Source: Thermus antranikianii DSM 12462
Lineage (GTDB): Bacteria; Deinococcota; Deinococci; Deinococcales; Thermaceae
Length of the DNA: 64,000 nucleotides
Reading direction: 5' to 3'
Assembly: GCF_000423905.1 (NCBI RefSeq)
Contig: NZ_AUIW01000001.1
Coordinates: 186,001 to 250,000, forward strand
Part shown: positions 36,548 through 46,414 of the stretch, in pieces
How positions within the stretch are numbered: position 1 is the stretch's first letter
How the letters are laid out: the number at the start of each line of letters is the position of its first letter
Translations under genes and position numbers: made by a program
Notes under the pieces: model-generated
Seen by the model: the letters and a program-made list of their open reading frames with translations, nothing else
The model's database searches: none
Told to the model about the DNA's origin: nothing

Positions 36548-37118
36548 GGGTCACCACCTGGTCGATCAAGCCGTACTCCAAGGCCTCCTGGGCGGAAAGG
36601 TAGTAGTCCCGGTCGGTGTCCTTCTCCACCTTCTCCAGGGGCTGGCCAGTGTGCTTGGCCAGGATTTCGTTCAAAAGCTTCTTGGCCTTCAGGATCTCCT
36701 GGGCCTGGATGGCGATGTCGCTGGCCGTGCCCCGCACCCCGCCCCAGGGCTGGTGGATCATCACCTTGGAGTGGGGCAAGGCGTAGCGCCGGCCCTTCTC
36801 CCCAGCGGCCAGGATCACCGCGGCCATGCTGGCCGCCATACCGATGACGATGGTGGAAACCGGGGCCCTGACGAACTGCATGGTGTCGTAGATGGCAAGC
36901 CCAGCATCCACCTCGCCCCCAGGCGAGTTGATGTAGAGGCGGATCTCCTGATTGGGATTCTGGGCATCCAGGAAAAGGAGCTGGGCCACGATGACGTTGG
37001 CCACCTGGGAGTCTATAGGGGTACCCAGGAAGATGATGCGATCCTTGAGAAGCCGGGAGTAAATGTCGTAAACCCGCTCGCCCCGGGCGGTCTGCTCTAT
37101 GACGTAGGGTATGACCAT
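36534..37118 (-). CDS. clpP: ATP-dependent Clp protease proteolytic subunit ClpP
   Basis: 194 residues with the triad S97 (GMAASMAAV), H122 (MIHQPWGG) and D171 (RDYYLSAQ). ATG 37118 is chosen because it gives the usual ClpP N-terminus ([10 protein letters not shown]) and length; TACAAT at 37134 to 37129 would start RNA about three bases before it and lies over the alternative upstream ATG at 37130. Confidence 0.95.
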   Translation of the reverse strand: MVIPYVIEQTARGERVYDIYSRLLKDRIIFLGTPIDSQVANVIVAQLLFLDAQNPNQEIRLYINSPGGEVDAGLAIYDTMQFVRAPVSTIVIGMAASMAAVILAAGEKGRRYALPHSKVMIHQPWGGVRGTASDIAIQAQEILKAKKLLNEILAKHTGQPLEKVEKDTDRDYYLSAQEALEYGLIDQVVTREEA

Positions 37119-37143
37119 ACCAGTCCCCATTGTAGCGGCAAGC

Positions 37144-37164
37144 CCAGGGGGAAAAGCCCCCTGG
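37144..37164 (-). terminator. Hairpin between tig and clpP
   Basis: CCAGGGGG (37144-37151) pairs with CCCCCTGG (37157-37164) around a five-base loop. It follows tig and lies just upstream of the clpP -10 box. There is no T-run, so termination may be partial. Confidence 0.45.
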
Positions 37165-37179
37165 ACCACCATGGCACCC

Positions 37180-38394
37180 CTACAGGAGCTTGGACAAGGC
37201 CTCCTTGACGGCCTTGTCCTGGGTGTAGGCTGCCCTCAAACGGGCAAGGCCCCCCTCCCCAAACTTCCGCCTAAGCTCCTGCAAGGAGATTCCGTAGGAG
37301 CGGGCCACCGCCTGGAGGTAGGCCTGCCACTCCTCCTCGCTCACCTCGGGCTTGAGCTCCTCCGCCAGGCGCTCCTTGGCCAAGGAGCGCTTAACCCGCT
37401 TCAAGGCCTCCTGCCTTAGCTCCTCCCGGAACTTCTCAAACTCTCCCTTCTCCTCCAAGGCCTTGAAGTAGGCCTCGAGGGGAATCCCCTGCCGGGCTAG
37501 GTCCTCCGCCAGGTGCTCCAGGAGGTGGCGCTCCTCTGCCTCCAGCATGGAAGGGGGTATTTCCGCCTCCAACCCCTCAGCGAGCTTCTCCAGGAAGGCC
37601 CGCTCCCGCGCCTCCTGGTACCGGGCCTCGGCCTGGCGCTTGAGGCTTTCGCGCACCCTCTCCCTCAGTTCCTCCAAGCTCTCCGCCTCGAGGGTCTTGG
37701 CAAACTCCTCATCCAGCTCGGGAAGCTCGAGGGTCTTCACCTCCAGGATCTCGGTGCGCACCTCCCGCACCTTCTCCCCCTTCTCGTTCAAGACGGGGAC
37801 CATGACCACTTCCCCCGCCCGCTTGCCCAAAAGGGCCTCCCGCACGTGGGGAAGAGCCTTGGAAAGGTCAAGGGGAAACTCTGCTCCTTCCTCGGTGCGC
37901 ACGAAAACGTGGTCCTTCTCTTGGGCCTCCCGGTCCACAGGCACCAGCTCGGCATAGCGATGGCGGAGCTCCTCCAAGGCTTTATCCACCATCTCTTCGG
38001 TGACCCCTTCCGGCTCCACCTGGAGGTCAAAGCTCCGCCAGTCGGGAAGCTTCACCTCAGGGTAGTTCTCCACCTCGGCCACATAGCGAAAACCCTCCCC
38101 CTCGCTCAGCTCCTCCTCCACCACCCTCGCCGCCACAGGCAGGAGGCCCAGTTCCCGCACCGCAAGGGGATAGGTTTCCTCCACCAGGCGCTCCTTGAGG
38201 TCGGACAGGAGTTCCTCCCGTCCGATGCGGGCCTCCACCACCTTCAAGGGGGCCTTACCCGGACGGAAGCCCGGGATCTTCACCCGCTTGGCCACCTCTC
38301 TAAGGAGGGCCTGGTACCTCTCCTCCACCTTCTCCTTAGGTACCTCCACCCGGACCTTAACCAGATAGCCGGAACGCTCCAGGATTTCCGCCAC
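37180..38394 (-). CDS. tig: Trigger factor
   Basis: 404 residues: an N-terminal ribosome-binding domain with the signature [13 protein letters not shown], a degenerate FKBP-type PPIase middle domain and a helical C-terminal chaperone arm. It folds nascent chains at the exit tunnel. It starts with GTG behind GAGGTGAG, 36 bases after tRNA-Leu on the same strand, so the two may share a primary transcript. Order tig-clpP-clpX is the common bacterial one. Confidence 0.96.
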   Translation of the reverse strand: MAEILERSGYLVKVRVEVPKEKVEERYQALLREVAKRVKIPGFRPGKAPLKVVEARIGREELLSDLKERLVEETYPLAVRELGLLPVAARVVEEELSEGEGFRYVAEVENYPEVKLPDWRSFDLQVEPEGVTEEMVDKALEELRHRYAELVPVDREAQEKDHVFVRTEEGAEFPLDLSKALPHVREALLGKRAGEVVMVPVLNEKGEKVREVRTEILEVKTLELPELDEEFAKTLEAESLEELRERVRESLKRQAEARYQEARERAFLEKLAEGLEAEIPPSMLEAEERHLLEHLAEDLARQGIPLEAYFKALEEKGEFEKFREELRQEALKRVKRSLAKERLAEELKPEVSEEEWQAYLQAVARSYGISLQELRRKFGEGGLARLRAAYTQDKAVKEALSKLL

Positions 38395-38430
38395 GCCTCA
38401 CCTCGCGCTTCAAAAGGGGCCCCGCCCTGG

Positions 38431-38515
38431 TGGTGCGAGGAGCGGGACTTGAACCCGCACGGGTCACCCCACCGGATCCTAAGTCCGGCGCGTCTACCGG
38501 TTCCGCCATCCTCGC
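38431..38515 (-). tRNA. tRNA-Leu (anticodon TAG)
   Basis: An 85-base class II tRNA with encoded CCA. The 7-bp acceptor GCGAGGA pairs with TCCTCGC. The anticodon loop CTTAGGA gives TAG, reading CUA and related Leu codons. The variable arm (TGGGGTGACCCG) is long, as expected for Leu, and the T loop is GTTCAAGTC. Confidence 0.95.
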
Positions 38516-38539
38516 GCAAGGAGGGCGAGGCCCCCCTTT

Positions 38540-38564
38540 AAAATACCACCCCTTGCGGGGTGGT
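38540..38564 (-). terminator. Terminator after tRNA-His
   Basis: ACCACCCC (minus 38564 to 38557) pairs with GGGGTGGT (38552 to 38545) closed by a GCAA tetraloop and followed by ATTTT. Confidence 0.75.
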
Positions 38565-38569
38565 GGTAC

Positions 38570-38647
38570 TGGGGTGAGCGATGGGACTTGAACCCATGAC
38601 CCCCGGATCCACAGTCCGGTGCTCTAACCAGCTGAGCTACGCTCACC
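38570..38647 (-). tRNA. tRNA-His (anticodon GTG)
   Basis: 78 bases with encoded CCA and the extra 5' G (G-1 opposite C73) that marks tRNA-His. The acceptor GTGAGCG pairs with CGCTCAC. The anticodon loop CTGTGGA gives GTG. Confidence 0.96.
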
Positions 38648-38663
38648 ACGCTCAGCATCCGCC

Positions 38664-38692
38664 ATTCTAAGGACCTAACTGCCCTCCGTCAA
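38664..38692 (-). promoter_or_regulatory. tRNA-His promoter
   Basis: TTGACG (38692 to 38687), 17 bases, TAGAAT (38669 to 38664). The -35 box overlaps the end of the upstream rhodanese gene. Confidence 0.75.
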
Positions 38693-38959
38693 GGCCTGTA
38701 GCCCGCCCTCCAGGCTCATGGCCTCGTACCCCTCCGCCTCCAGGTATAAGGCCGCCACCTGACTGATGAGCCCCTTTTCGCACACCAAAAGCAAGGGGAC
38801 CTTGGGCAAGTGGTGCTCCCCCGCTTGGATCCTTTCTAGGGGCACCCACTCCGCGGGAAAGGGCAGGGGGGTAAGGCGTCTATCCGCCGGACGGACATCC
38901 ACCACCTTCACCCCCTGCTTCAGGAGGGCCGGTAACTCCTCGGGCTTCACCTTGCGCAT
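38675..38959 (-). CDS. Single-domain rhodanese-like protein
   Basis: A 94-residue rhodanese domain with the candidate catalytic Cys in LLLVCEKGLISQVAALYL and the motif VVDVRPADRR. The active-site loop lacks the usual CxxGxR pattern (here CEKGLIS), so activity may be altered. TACAAT is seven bases before ATG 38959, indicating a leaderless message. It ends 28 bases before the tRNA-His gene on the same strand. Confidence 0.82.
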   Translation of the reverse strand: MRKVKPEELPALLKQGVKVVDVRPADRRLTPLPFPAEWVPLERIQAGEHHLPKVPLLLVCEKGLISQVAALYLEAEGYEAMSLEGGLQALTEGS

Positions 38960-38966
38960 ACCCTTG

Positions 38967-38972
38967 ATTGTA
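38967..38972 (-). promoter_or_regulatory. Leaderless -10 box for the small rhodanese
   Basis: TACAAT on the minus strand, seven bases before ATG 38959; the -35 region is weak. Confidence 0.45.
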
Positions 38973-39000
38973 CCAGGCGAAGGCGAGGTCTGTGCGCAAA

Positions 39001-39033
39001 CTTATGCAATAATACCCGGGTGTTTTGCATAAG
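39001..39033. promoter_or_regulatory. Candidate operator between rhodanese and carB
   Basis: CTTATGCAA (39001-39009) and TTGCATAAG (39025-39033) are perfect inverse 9-mers around a 15-base spacer that itself contains CCCGGG. It is AT-rich against a GC-rich background and sits 15 bases upstream of the carB -35 box. No regulator was matched to it. Confidence 0.5.
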
Positions 39034-39047
39034 AAGTGGCCCATCCT

Positions 39048-39076
39048 TGGACAAAGTGGGGCAACTATGTTATTCT
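39048..39076 (+). promoter_or_regulatory. carB promoter
   Basis: TGGACA (39048-39053), 17 bases, TATTCT (39071-39076). RNA would start about ten bases before ATG 39094, too short a leader for a normal Shine-Dalgarno. Confidence 0.6.
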
Positions 39077-39093
39077 CGCCCATTGGGTACGCG

Positions 39094-42000
39094 ATGCCGC
39101 CGAGAAGAGACCTCAAGAAAATCCTCATCATCGGCTCTGGGCCCATCACCATCGGCCAGGCTGCCGAGTTCGACTACTCGGGCACCCAGGCGGTGAAGGC
39201 CCTCAGGGGAGCGGGTTACGAGGCCATCCTGGTGAACTCCAACCCCGCCACCATCATGACCGACCCCGAGCTGGCCGAACGCACCTACTTGGAGCCCCTC
39301 ACCCTAGAGTACCTAGAAAAGGTGATCGCCAAGGAGCGCCCAGATGCCCTTCTCCCCACCTTGGGAGGGCAGACGGCCCTGAACCTCTCCATGGCCCTCC
39401 ACGAGGAGGGGGTACTTGCCCGCTACGGAGTAGAGCTCATCGGAGCCAAGGCCGAGGCCATCAAAAAGGGAGAGGACCGGGAGGAGTTCCAAAAGGCCAT
39501 GCGCAAGATTGGCCTCGAGGTGCCTCGAGGCCAGATGGTGTCCAGCGTGGAGGAGGGACTCCACTTCGCCCGCGAGGTGGGCTACCCGGTGGTGGTCCGC
39601 CCCTCCTTTACCCTGGGGGGCACCGGGGGCGGTATCGCCCGGAACGAGGCCGAGCTAAGGGAGGTCCTCAGCCGGGGCCTTCTCCTTTCGCCCGTCCACA
39701 CTGCCTTGGTAGAGGAATCGGTATTGGGCTGGAAGGAGTTTGAGCTGGAGGTGATGCGGGACCATGCGGACACCGTGGTCATCATCACCAGCATCGAAAA
39801 CGTGGACCCCATGGGGGTCCACACCGGGGACTCCATCACCGTGGCCCCCGCCCAAACCCTCTCCGACGCGGAGTACCAACGGATGCGGGACGCCGCCAAG
39901 GCGGTGATCCGGGAAATCGGGGTAGACACCGGAGGTTCCAACATCCAGTTCGCCGTGGACCCCAAGACAGGCCGCCAGGTGGTCATCGAGATGAACCCCC
40001 GGGTCTCCCGTTCCAGCGCCCTCGCCTCCAAGGCCACGGGCTTCCCCATCGCCAAGATCGCGGCCCTTCTGGCGGTAGGCTACCGCCTGGACGAGCTTCC
40101 CAACGACATCACCCGCAAGACCCCGGCCTCCTTTGAGCCCACCATCGACTACGTGGTGGTGAAAATCCCCCGTTTCGCCTTTGAGAAGTTCAAAGACCTC
40201 CCCAACACCCTGGGGGAGCTTAAAGACGAGCTCGGCACCCAGATGAAGTCCGTGGGGGAGGTGATGGCCATCGGCCGCACCTTCAAGGAGGCCCTCATGA
40301 AGGCCCTGAGGGGTCTGGAACGCGACGTCAGGGCCCTGGCCCAGGTGCGCACGGAGGACCTGGAGAAGAAGCTCTACCCTAACCCCGACCGCATCTATGC
40401 GGTCATGGAACTCCTGCGGCGGGGGATGCCCATAGAGGACCTATACCAGGCCACCCGCATCGACCCGTGGTTTCTATACCAGATACAGGAAATCGTGCAG
40501 GCCGAGGCGCAGCTCCAGGTCCACCCTCCCAGGGACCGTGAAGACTGGCGCTTCTACAAGGGCCTGGGCCTTAGCGATGCCCGAATAGGCGAGCTCTTGG
40601 GTAAGGGGGAAAAGGAGGTCCGCCAGGAGCGGAAGGCCCTGGGGGTGGTGCCCGTGTACAAGACCGTGGACACCTGCGCCGCGGAGTTCGAGGCCTACAC
40701 CCCCTACCACTACTCCACCTACGAGGTGGAGGACGAGGTCTGGCCCTCCAGCAAACCCAAGGTGGTGATCCTGGGCTCAGGGCCCATAAGGATCGGCCAG
40801 GGGGTGGAGTTTGACTACGCCACGGTGCACGCGGTCTGGGCCCTGAGGGAGGCAGGGTACGAAACCATCATGGTGAACTCCAACCCCGAAACGGTGTCCA
40901 CCGATTACGACACCGCCGACCGCCTTTACTTTGAACCCCTGACCCTCGAGGATGTCCTGAACCTGGTGGAGCATGAGAAGCCCATCGGGGTCATCGCCAC
41001 CCTGGGTGGCCAAACCCCATTGAAGCTGGCCAAGGGCCTTGAGGAAGCCGGGGTAAAGCTCCTTGGCACTCCCTTCGCCGCCATCCACAAGGCGGAGGAC
41101 CGCCAGGAGTTCAACCGGCTCTGCCAGGAGCTGGGCATCCCTCAGCCTGAAGGCCGGGTGGCGGCCACCCCCGAGGAGGCCCTGAGGCTCGCCGAGGAAG
41201 TGGGCTACCCCCTCCTGGCCCGGCCCAGCTACGTCCTGGGGGGCCGGGCCATGCGGGTACTCCACAACCGCAAGGAGCTGGAACGCTACCTGGAGGAGGT
41301 CTACGAGCCCCTCCAGGACAAGCCCTCCATCCTCTTAGACCGGTACCTGGAAGGGGCCTTGGAGCTGGATGTGGACGCCCTTTCTGACGGGGAGGAGGTG
41401 ATGATCGCCGGGGTGATGGAGCATGTGGAGCGCGCTGGGGTGCACTCGGGAGACTCCGCCACGGTGCTCCCCCCGGTGCACCTTTCCCCAGGCGCTTTGG
41501 AGAAGGTGAGGGCTTACACCCGGAAGCTGGCCTTGGCCCTGGGGGTGAAGGGCCTTTTGAACGTGCAGTATGCCGTTTTAGGGGAGGAGGTGTACATCCT
41601 CGAGGCCAACCCCCGGGCAAGCCGCACCGTCCCTTTCGTCTCCAAGGCCATCGGGATACCCCTGGCCAAGCTGGCCGCCCTCATCGCCGTAGGGAAAACC
41701 CTAAGGGACCTCGGGATCCGGGACCTGGACCCCATACCCCCTTACTACGCGGTGAAAGAGGTGGTCATCCCCTGGCTCAAGTTCCCCGGGGTCATCCCGG
41801 TTTTGGGTCCCGAGATGCGCTCCACCGGGGAAAGCATGGGCCTGGACGAGGACCCTTACCTGGCCTACTACAAGGCAGAGCTGGGTGCGGGCCAAAGGCT
41901 TCCCCTAGAGGGGCGGGTGCGCTTTATCCAAGAAGGGCTTCCCCCCAAGGAAGCCCGTCGGCTGGAAGAACTCCGGCAAGCCTACCTCGAGGCGGGCTTT

Positions 42001-42201
42001 ACCCTCTCCGAAGGGGAATATGACCTCCTCATCAGCCCCGTCCCCCACCCCGAGTTGAGGCGGGCTGTGGAAAAAGGTCTTCCCTTCATCACCACCTTAG
42101 AGGGTGCCTGGTGGAGCTTAAAGGCCATTCTGAAGGCCCGGGAAAAAGACCCCGAGGCCAGAAGCCTACAGGAATGGCACGGCATCTTGCAGAAAGCCTG
42201 A
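39094..42201 (+). CDS. carB: Carbamoyl-phosphate synthase large chain
   Basis: 1035 residues with two homologous halves, each with an ATP-grasp domain ([23 protein letters not shown] and [21 protein letters not shown] mark the two starts). A C-terminal allosteric domain follows. It makes carbamoyl phosphate for arginine and pyrimidines with CarA, which is not adjacent. ATG 39094 is chosen from the family N-terminus ([16 protein letters not shown]) and promoter position; the frame open from 39025 overlaps the operator and promoter. Confidence 0.95.
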   Translation: MPPRRDLKKILIIGSGPITIGQAAEFDYSGTQAVKALRGAGYEAILVNSNPATIMTDPELAERTYLEPLTLEYLEKVIAKERPDALLPTLGGQTALNLSMALHEEGVLARYGVELIGAKAEAIKKGEDREEFQKAMRKIGLEVPRGQMVSSVEEGLHFAREVGYPVVVRPSFTLGGTGGGIARNEAELREVLSRGLLLSPVHTALVEESVLGWKEFELEVMRDHADTVVIITSIENVDPMGVHTGDSITVAPAQTLSDAEYQRMRDAAKAVIREIGVDTGGSNIQFAVDPKTGRQVVIEMNPRVSRSSALASKATGFPIAKIAALLAVGYRLDELPNDITRKTPASFEPTIDYVVVKIPRFAFEKFKDLPNTLGELKDELGTQMKSVGEVMAIGRTFKEALMKALRGLERDVRALAQVRTEDLEKKLYPNPDRIYAVMELLRRGMPIEDLYQATRIDPWFLYQIQEIVQAEAQLQVHPPRDREDWRFYKGLGLSDARIGELLGKGEKEVRQERKALGVVPVYKTVDTCAAEFEAYTPYHYSTYEVEDEVWPSSKPKVVILGSGPIRIGQGVEFDYATVHAVWALREAGYETIMVNSNPETVSTDYDTADRLYFEPLTLEDVLNLVEHEKPIGVIATLGGQTPLKLAKGLEEAGVKLLGTPFAAIHKAEDRQEFNRLCQELGIPQPEGRVAATPEEALRLAEEVGYPLLARPSYVLGGRAMRVLHNRKELERYLEEVYEPLQDKPSILLDRYLEGALELDVDALSDGEEVMIAGVMEHVERAGVHSGDSATVLPPVHLSPGALEKVRAYTRKLALALGVKGLLNVQYAVLGEEVYILEANPRASRTVPFVSKAIGIPLAKLAALIAVGKTLRDLGIRDLDPIPPYYAVKEVVIPWLKFPGVIPVLGPEMRSTGESMGLDEDPYLAYYKAELGAGQRLPLEGRVRFIQEGLPPKEARRLEELRQAYLEAGFTLSEGEYDLLISPVPHPELRRAVEKGLPFITTLEGAWWSLKAILKAREKDPEARSLQEWHGILQKA

Positions 42202-42222
42202 GGACAAAGAGGCCCAGCAGTG

Positions 42223-42228
42223 TACAAT
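42223..42228 (+). promoter_or_regulatory. Possible leaderless -10 box for darA
   Basis: TACAAT, eight bases before ATG 42237, in the 35-base carB-darA gap. Confidence 0.4.
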
Positions 42229-42236
42229 GAAGGCCA

Positions 42237-42566
42237 ATGAAGCTCATCGTGGCCATCGTGCAGGATACCGACGCCCCTGGGCTCACCAAAGCCCTCTTGG
42301 AGCGGGGCTTGCAGTCCACCAAGCTGGCCTCCACCGGCGGCTTTCTGCGGGAGGGAAACACCACCTTGCTGATCGGGGTGGAGGACGAAAGGGTTCAAGA
42401 AGTACTGGAGCTAATCCAGGAAAAGTGCCGCACCCGCACCCGCCTGGTCACCCGGGGCTTTCCCCTTTCCGAGGCCCCCGACCCGTTCCTGGCCCAGCCG
42501 GTGGAGGTGCAGGTGGGCGGGGCGGTGGTCTTCGTCCTGCCGGTGGAAGGGTTTTTCAAGGTGTGA
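42237..42566 (+). CDS. darA: Cyclic di-AMP receptor, PII-like (DarA/PstA family)
   Basis: 109 residues. The family signature is nearly exact: MKLIVAIVQD at the start, TKLASTGGFLREGNTTLLIGVED in the middle and a C-terminal strand. These PII-like trimers bind c-di-AMP in Firmicutes; the partner is unknown. Occurrence here suggests c-di-AMP signalling in this organism, though no diadenylate cyclase lies in this window. Confidence 0.88.
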   Translation: MKLIVAIVQDTDAPGLTKALLERGLQSTKLASTGGFLREGNTTLLIGVEDERVQEVLELIQEKCRTRTRLVTRGFPLSEAPDPFLAQPVEVQVGGAVVFVLPVEGFFKV

Positions 42567-42611
42567 AGGGCTAGGCCCTGCGCTCGGGACTCTGGGTACC
42601 CTTCCTACCCT

Positions 42612-42643
42612 TGTGGGATCCCACAGGGTTCCAAACCCCTGTG
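42612..42643 (+). promoter_or_regulatory. Two overlapping hairpins between darA and trmI
   Basis: TGTGGGATCCCACA (42612-42625) is a perfect palindrome. CACAGGG (42622-42628) also pairs with CCCTGTG (42637-42643). The two share bases 42622-42625 and so exclude each other. They may end the darA transcript. Confidence 0.4.
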
Positions 42644-42658
42644 AGCTGGAGAGGGTCC

Positions 42659-42687
42659 TGGACTCCAGGGCCCTGGCCCGCTAAAGT
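42659..42687 (+). promoter_or_regulatory. trmI promoter
   Basis: TGGACT (42659-42664), 17 bases, TAAAGT (42682-42687), then seven bases to ATG 42695: a leaderless arrangement. Confidence 0.6.
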
Positions 42688-42694
42688 GTTCGGG

Positions 42695-43459
42695 ATGGAA
42701 GGTGAGCTCTTTCTTCTCAAGGACGCTAAAGGCCGAGCCTTCCTGGTTCGCCTTAAGGAAGGTGGAGTCTTCCACCACCACCGGGGCACTGTGCCTCACG
42801 AGGAAATCCGCAAGGCCGGCCCAGGGGGAAAGGTGTGGACCCACTTGGGGGAGGAACTTTCCGTCCACCACCCCACCCTGGAGGAGTACCTCCTTCACAT
42901 GCGGCGTAGCGCCACCCCCACTTACCCTAAGGACGCCAGCGCCATGGTAACCCTTTTGGACCTGGCCCCGGGGATGCGGGTCCTCGAGGCGGGCACGGGC
43001 TCCGGGGGGCTCACCCTCTTCCTGGCCCGGGCAGTGGGGCCCACGGGGCTCGTGGAAAGCTACGAGAAACGGCCCCAGCACCTGGCCCAGGCGGAGGCCA
43101 ATGTGAGAGCCTTCTGGCAGGTGGAAAACGTGCGCTTCCATTTGGGCAGTCTGGAGGAAGCCTCCTTGGAGCCGGAAAGCTTTCACGGGGTGGCCTTGGA
43201 CCTCATGGAACCCTGGAAGGTCCTGGCCAAGGCCGCGTGGGCTCTTATGCCCGATCGTTTCCTGGTGGCCTACCTTCCCAACATCACCCAGGTGCTGGAG
43301 CTGGTACAAAGGGCAGAGGGCCTGCCCCTCAAGCTGGAGCGGGTCTTGGAGGTAGCCTGGCGGGAGTGGGAGATCAGGCTTCCCGTGGCCCATCCTCGCT
43401 TCCAGCAGGTGGGGCATACAGCCTTTCTGGCAGTCTTCAGAAAATGGAAGGATTGCTGA
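42695..43459 (+). CDS. trmI: tRNA (adenine-58-N1)-methyltransferase TrmI
   Basis: 254 residues, close in length and pattern to the Thermus TrmI that makes m1A58, important for tRNA stability at high temperature. The SAM motif is VLEAGTGSGGLTLFLARAVG, with the TYPKDASAMVTLLDL stretch before it and ALDLMEPWKVL later. ATG 42695 is chosen over an upstream in-frame ATG at 42611, which lies in the hairpin and promoter region. Confidence 0.94.
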   Translation: MEGELFLLKDAKGRAFLVRLKEGGVFHHHRGTVPHEEIRKAGPGGKVWTHLGEELSVHHPTLEEYLLHMRRSATPTYPKDASAMVTLLDLAPGMRVLEAGTGSGGLTLFLARAVGPTGLVESYEKRPQHLAQAEANVRAFWQVENVRFHLGSLEEASLEPESFHGVALDLMEPWKVLAKAAWALMPDRFLVAYLPNITQVLELVQRAEGLPLKLERVLEVAWREWEIRLPVAHPRFQQVGHTAFLAVFRKWKDC

Positions 43460-44994
43460 TACATCTCTTCTTGCGGGAGCTAGGAAAGGAGCTTCCCGCC
43501 TTAAACCTGGGCCTGGCCTTCCCCGAGGAAGGCAGCCTGGCCATCCTCCTCAAGGGTCGGTCGGGCCGCATCTTCAACCTGGTGGCCCGCTACCGCCCCC
43601 CGTCCCCCAGCCTGGCCCTGGAGGAGGGAACCCTCTTGGGAGAGCCCAAGACCCCTTTCCAACGGCAGCTCCAGGCCCGGCTAAAGGGCCCCCTGCTAGA
43701 AGCAGAGCAGATCAAGCTGGACCGGGTGGTCCTCTTCCGCTTTGCCGGGGAAAAGGGGTTCGTGGATACCCCACCCGCCACCTTGGTCCTCGAGGCCACG
43801 GGACGGAACGCCAACCTCATCCTTTTGGATGAAGAAGGCGTGATCCTCGGGGTGGATCGCCCCGTCACCCGCGAGGTGAACCGCTACCGCCAGGTGAAGC
43901 CTGGCCTGCCCTACGTGCCCCCACCCCCTTACGAGAAGCTGGATCCCAGGACCCTGACCCTGGAGCACCTCCAGGTCCTTCTGGGAAAACCCCTTAAGGA
44001 AGTGGTGCGCCACGTGGATGGAATAGGGCTGGAGCTCATGCGGGAACTGGCCAAAAGGGCTACCCTCAGCCCGGAAACCCCCTTGGACGAGGCTGGCCTG
44101 GCCAGGGTCTTCCAAGCGCTAAAGGATCTTGTGGAGAATCCCTCCTTGGGCACCGCCCTCTCGCAAGAGCTCCGGGAAAAGTGGGCCGAAGAGGAGAAAG
44201 AGGCCTTGAGGAAGCCCCTCCTCGAGGCTCTAAAGCAGGAGCAGAAGACCCTTTTGGCAAGGCTTTCCGACTACCACCGGGCCCTCGAGCGCCTGGAGGA
44301 AGCGGAAAGCCTGCGGCAGAAAGCCGATCTCCTCCTAGCCCGGCTCAAGGAGGTGCCCCGGGGTGCAGGAAAGGTGGTCCTGGAAGGGTTTGACGGCAAA
44401 CCGGTGGAGATCCCCTTGGACCCCACCCTATCCCCCCAGGAAAACGCCAGGAAGCTCTACGACCGGGCCCGCCGCCTGGAGGAGCTGGCGGAAAGGGCCC
44501 TAGAGCTCATCCCACAAACGGAGGAGAAGCTAAGGGCCTTGGAAAGGGAAATAGAGCGGGTAAGACAAGCGGACCTCCAGGAGCTCTTGGACCTTTCCCG
44601 AAAACCCAAGGAAGGGAAGGGACCGAGGCTTGGCCTAAGGTACACCTCCCCCTCGGGCTATCCCGTCCTGGTGGGCAGAAACGCCAAGGAAAACGACCTC
44701 CTCACCCGCATGGCCCACTCCGAGGACCTGTGGTTCCACGCCCAAGGGGTGCCAGGAAGCCACGTGATCCTTAAGGCGGAGGGAAAGAATCCCCCCCTGG
44801 ACGACCTCCTCTTTGCCGCCAGGCTCGCCGCCTATTACTCCAAGGCCAGGGGGGAAACCCAGGTCCCCGTGGACTACACCCGCAAAAAACACGTGTGGCG
44901 GCCCAGGAAGGCGGCACCCGGCCAGGTGCTCTACACCCATGCCAAGACCCTCTTCGTGGAGGGGGCGCTTCCTCAGGAAGGAGGCGAAGGGTAA
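43444..44994 (+). CDS. rqcH: Ribosome quality control protein RqcH (NFACT family)
   Basis: 516 residues: an NFACT-N domain ([20 protein letters not shown]), a coiled coil (about 260-390) and an NFACT-R domain ([38 protein letters not shown]). Bacterial RqcH adds C-terminal alanine tails to chains stuck on 50S subunits; older annotations call it fibronectin-binding. ATG 43444 lies 16 bases inside trmI. Confidence 0.9.
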   Translation: MEGLLIHLFLRELGKELPALNLGLAFPEEGSLAILLKGRSGRIFNLVARYRPPSPSLALEEGTLLGEPKTPFQRQLQARLKGPLLEAEQIKLDRVVLFRFAGEKGFVDTPPATLVLEATGRNANLILLDEEGVILGVDRPVTREVNRYRQVKPGLPYVPPPPYEKLDPRTLTLEHLQVLLGKPLKEVVRHVDGIGLELMRELAKRATLSPETPLDEAGLARVFQALKDLVENPSLGTALSQELREKWAEEEKEALRKPLLEALKQEQKTLLARLSDYHRALERLEEAESLRQKADLLLARLKEVPRGAGKVVLEGFDGKPVEIPLDPTLSPQENARKLYDRARRLEELAERALELIPQTEEKLRALEREIERVRQADLQELLDLSRKPKEGKGPRLGLRYTSPSGYPVLVGRNAKENDLLTRMAHSEDLWFHAQGVPGSHVILKAEGKNPPLDDLLFAARLAAYYSKARGETQVPVDYTRKKHVWRPRKAAPGQVLYTHAKTLFVEGALPQEGGEG

Positions 44995-45005
44995 ACTGGA
45001 CCCTT

Positions 45006-45368
45006 GTGAAAAGGATCATGTTCCACGCCAAGATCCACCGGGCCAGGGTAACCCACGCAGACCTACACTATGTGGGCTCGGTCACCGTGGACCAGGATCT
45101 TTTGGATGCCGCCGGCATCCTGCCCTACGAACAGGTGGACATCTACGACATCACCAACGGGGCCCGGCTCACCACCTACGCCCTACCCGGGGCGAGGGGG
45201 TCAGGGATGGTTCAGATCAACGGGGCCGCCGCCCACCTGGTGCGCCCAGGGGACCTGGTGATCCTGGTGGCCTACGGCATCTTTGAGGAGGAGGAGGCAA
45301 GGAACCTCAAACCCACCGTGGTTCTGGTGGACGAGACAAACCGGATCGTTGAGGTGCGACGCGGATGA
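45006..45368 (+). CDS. panD: Aspartate 1-decarboxylase
   Basis: A 120-residue pyruvoyl enzyme making beta-alanine for pantothenate. The self-cleavage site Gly-Ser is in [10 protein letters not shown], and [11 protein letters not shown] and [15 protein letters not shown] are conserved. GTG 45006 gives the family N-terminus [16 protein letters not shown] 45018 is the alternative. TAAACT lies eight bases before the GTG. It overlaps ubiA by ATGA. Confidence 0.95.
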   Translation: MKRIMFHAKIHRARVTHADLHYVGSVTVDQDLLDAAGILPYEQVDIYDITNGARLTTYALPGARGSGMVQINGAAAHLVRPGDLVILVAYGIFEEEEARNLKPTVVLVDETNRIVEVRRG

Positions 45369-46216
45369 GGCGGCTTCGGCTTTATCTAGACTTAATCCGC
45401 TTCGAGCACACCCTCTTCGCCCTTCCCTTTGCCTACGGGGGGATGCTCCTGGCAGCGGGGGGCTGGCCAGGCCTTCGCACCTTCCTCCTGGTTACCCTGG
45501 CCATGCTGGGGGCCCGGACCATGGCCATGGCCTTAAACCGCCTCATAGACTGGAAGATCGACGCCTTAAACCCCAGGACCCAGAACCGGCATCTGCCCAA
45601 AGGGTTGGTCAAACCCTGGGAAACCCTTCTTTTAGCCCTGGTGGGCCTCCTCCTGTTGACCCTTGCCGGGCTATCCCTCAACTCCCTCACCGCCCGTCTC
45701 CTTCCGGTGGCGGTCTTCTTCCTCACCATCTACAGCTACACCAAGCGCTTCACCTGGCTTTGTCACTACGTGCTGGGCCTCACCATCGGGGCTGCCGCCG
45801 CAGGTGGCTGGATCGCCGTCACCGGCAGCTTCCACCCCACCGCCTACTGGCTTTGGGCGGCGGTGGGGCTTTGGATCGCTGGGTTCGACATCCTCTACGC
45901 CACGCAGGATTACACCTTCGACCGCGCTTACGGGATAAAGAGCATCCCCGCCCGCTTCGGCATCCCCTTGGCCCTCTGGATAGCCCGAGCCACCCACCTT
46001 ACCGCCTGGCTGTCCTTCCTCCTGGCTGGCCTTAGCTACGGGGCAGGAAACCTCTACTTTTTAGGTCTCCTTTTGGTGGGAGGGCTCCTCTTCTACGAGC
46101 ACCGCCTGGTGAGCCCTGAGGATCTAAGCCGGGTGGACCTGGCCTTTTTCCAGGCCAACGTGGGGGTGAGCCTGGGGATGTTCCTCTTTATCGTGCTGGA
46201 TCTTCTTTGGGGTTAA
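45365..46216 (+). CDS. UbiA-family polyprenyltransferase (menaquinone pathway)
   Basis: A 283-residue integral membrane protein with about eight helices and both Asp-rich prenyl-diphosphate motifs, [12 protein letters not shown] and [12 protein letters not shown]. Thermus makes menaquinone, so a MenA or MqnP role is likely; the second motif and length resemble the futalosine-pathway MqnP. It prenylates the aromatic quinone precursor at the membrane. Confidence 0.85.
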   Translation: MRRLRLYLDLIRFEHTLFALPFAYGGMLLAAGGWPGLRTFLLVTLAMLGARTMAMALNRLIDWKIDALNPRTQNRHLPKGLVKPWETLLLALVGLLLLTLAGLSLNSLTARLLPVAVFFLTIYSYTKRFTWLCHYVLGLTIGAAAAGGWIAVTGSFHPTAYWLWAAVGLWIAGFDILYATQDYTFDRAYGIKSIPARFGIPLALWIARATHLTAWLSFLLAGLSYGAGNLYFLGLLLVGGLLFYEHRLVSPEDLSRVDLAFFQANVGVSLGMFLFIVLDLLWG

Positions 46217-46222
46217 GGGAAA

Positions 46223-46251
46223 TTGACGGCCAAGGCCTGGGCGCCTATCCT
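46223..46251 (+). promoter_or_regulatory. Promoter of the structured sigma-factor leader
   Basis: TTGACG (46223-46228), 17 bases, TATCCT (46246-46251). The expected RNA start is near 46258. Confidence 0.7.
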
Positions 46252-46257
46252 GGTACC

Positions 46258-46377
46258 ATCCGGGCTAAGCCTGGGCTTGGAGGCGAAGCGACCCTGGACG
46301 CAAAGGCCCACGCTTGGAACGGGTCATACCCCTAGCCTACCTTGCAATCTCCTTGGCCCCCTGGAAAGGTTAGGGGG
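46258..46377 (+). ncRNA. Structured leader or small RNA upstream of ECF sigma gene
   Basis: The predicted RNA starts at 46258 and folds at once: GGGC (46262-46265) with GCCC (46306-46309) encloses TAAG, a bulged hairpin (CCTGGGCTT with AAGCGACCCTGG) and ACGCAAAG. This resembles the first half of a c-di-GMP-I (GEMM) aptamer, but the second half is not recognisable. A CCCCCT/AGGGGG hairpin (46357-46377) closes the region. GGAAC at 46316-46320 could be an ECF-type -35 element. Identity is open. Confidence 0.4.
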
Positions 46378-46414
46378 TTAGGGGTAAAGGCATCTAATAG
46401 GAGGAAAGGGGCAA

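Noticed and set aside
43237..43443. Upstream extension of rqcH
   Set aside because: It lies inside trmI in another frame; the NFACT-N domain starts at ATG 43444.
44895..45005. Upstream extension of panD
   Set aside because: It overlaps rqcH and adds sequence unlike any PanD; the family N-terminus begins at GTG 45006.
46258..46330. Firm annotation as a c-di-GMP-I riboswitch
   Set aside because: Only the first helix and GGACGCAAAG fit. The tetraloop, its receptor and the second helix are missing, so it is kept as an open finding.
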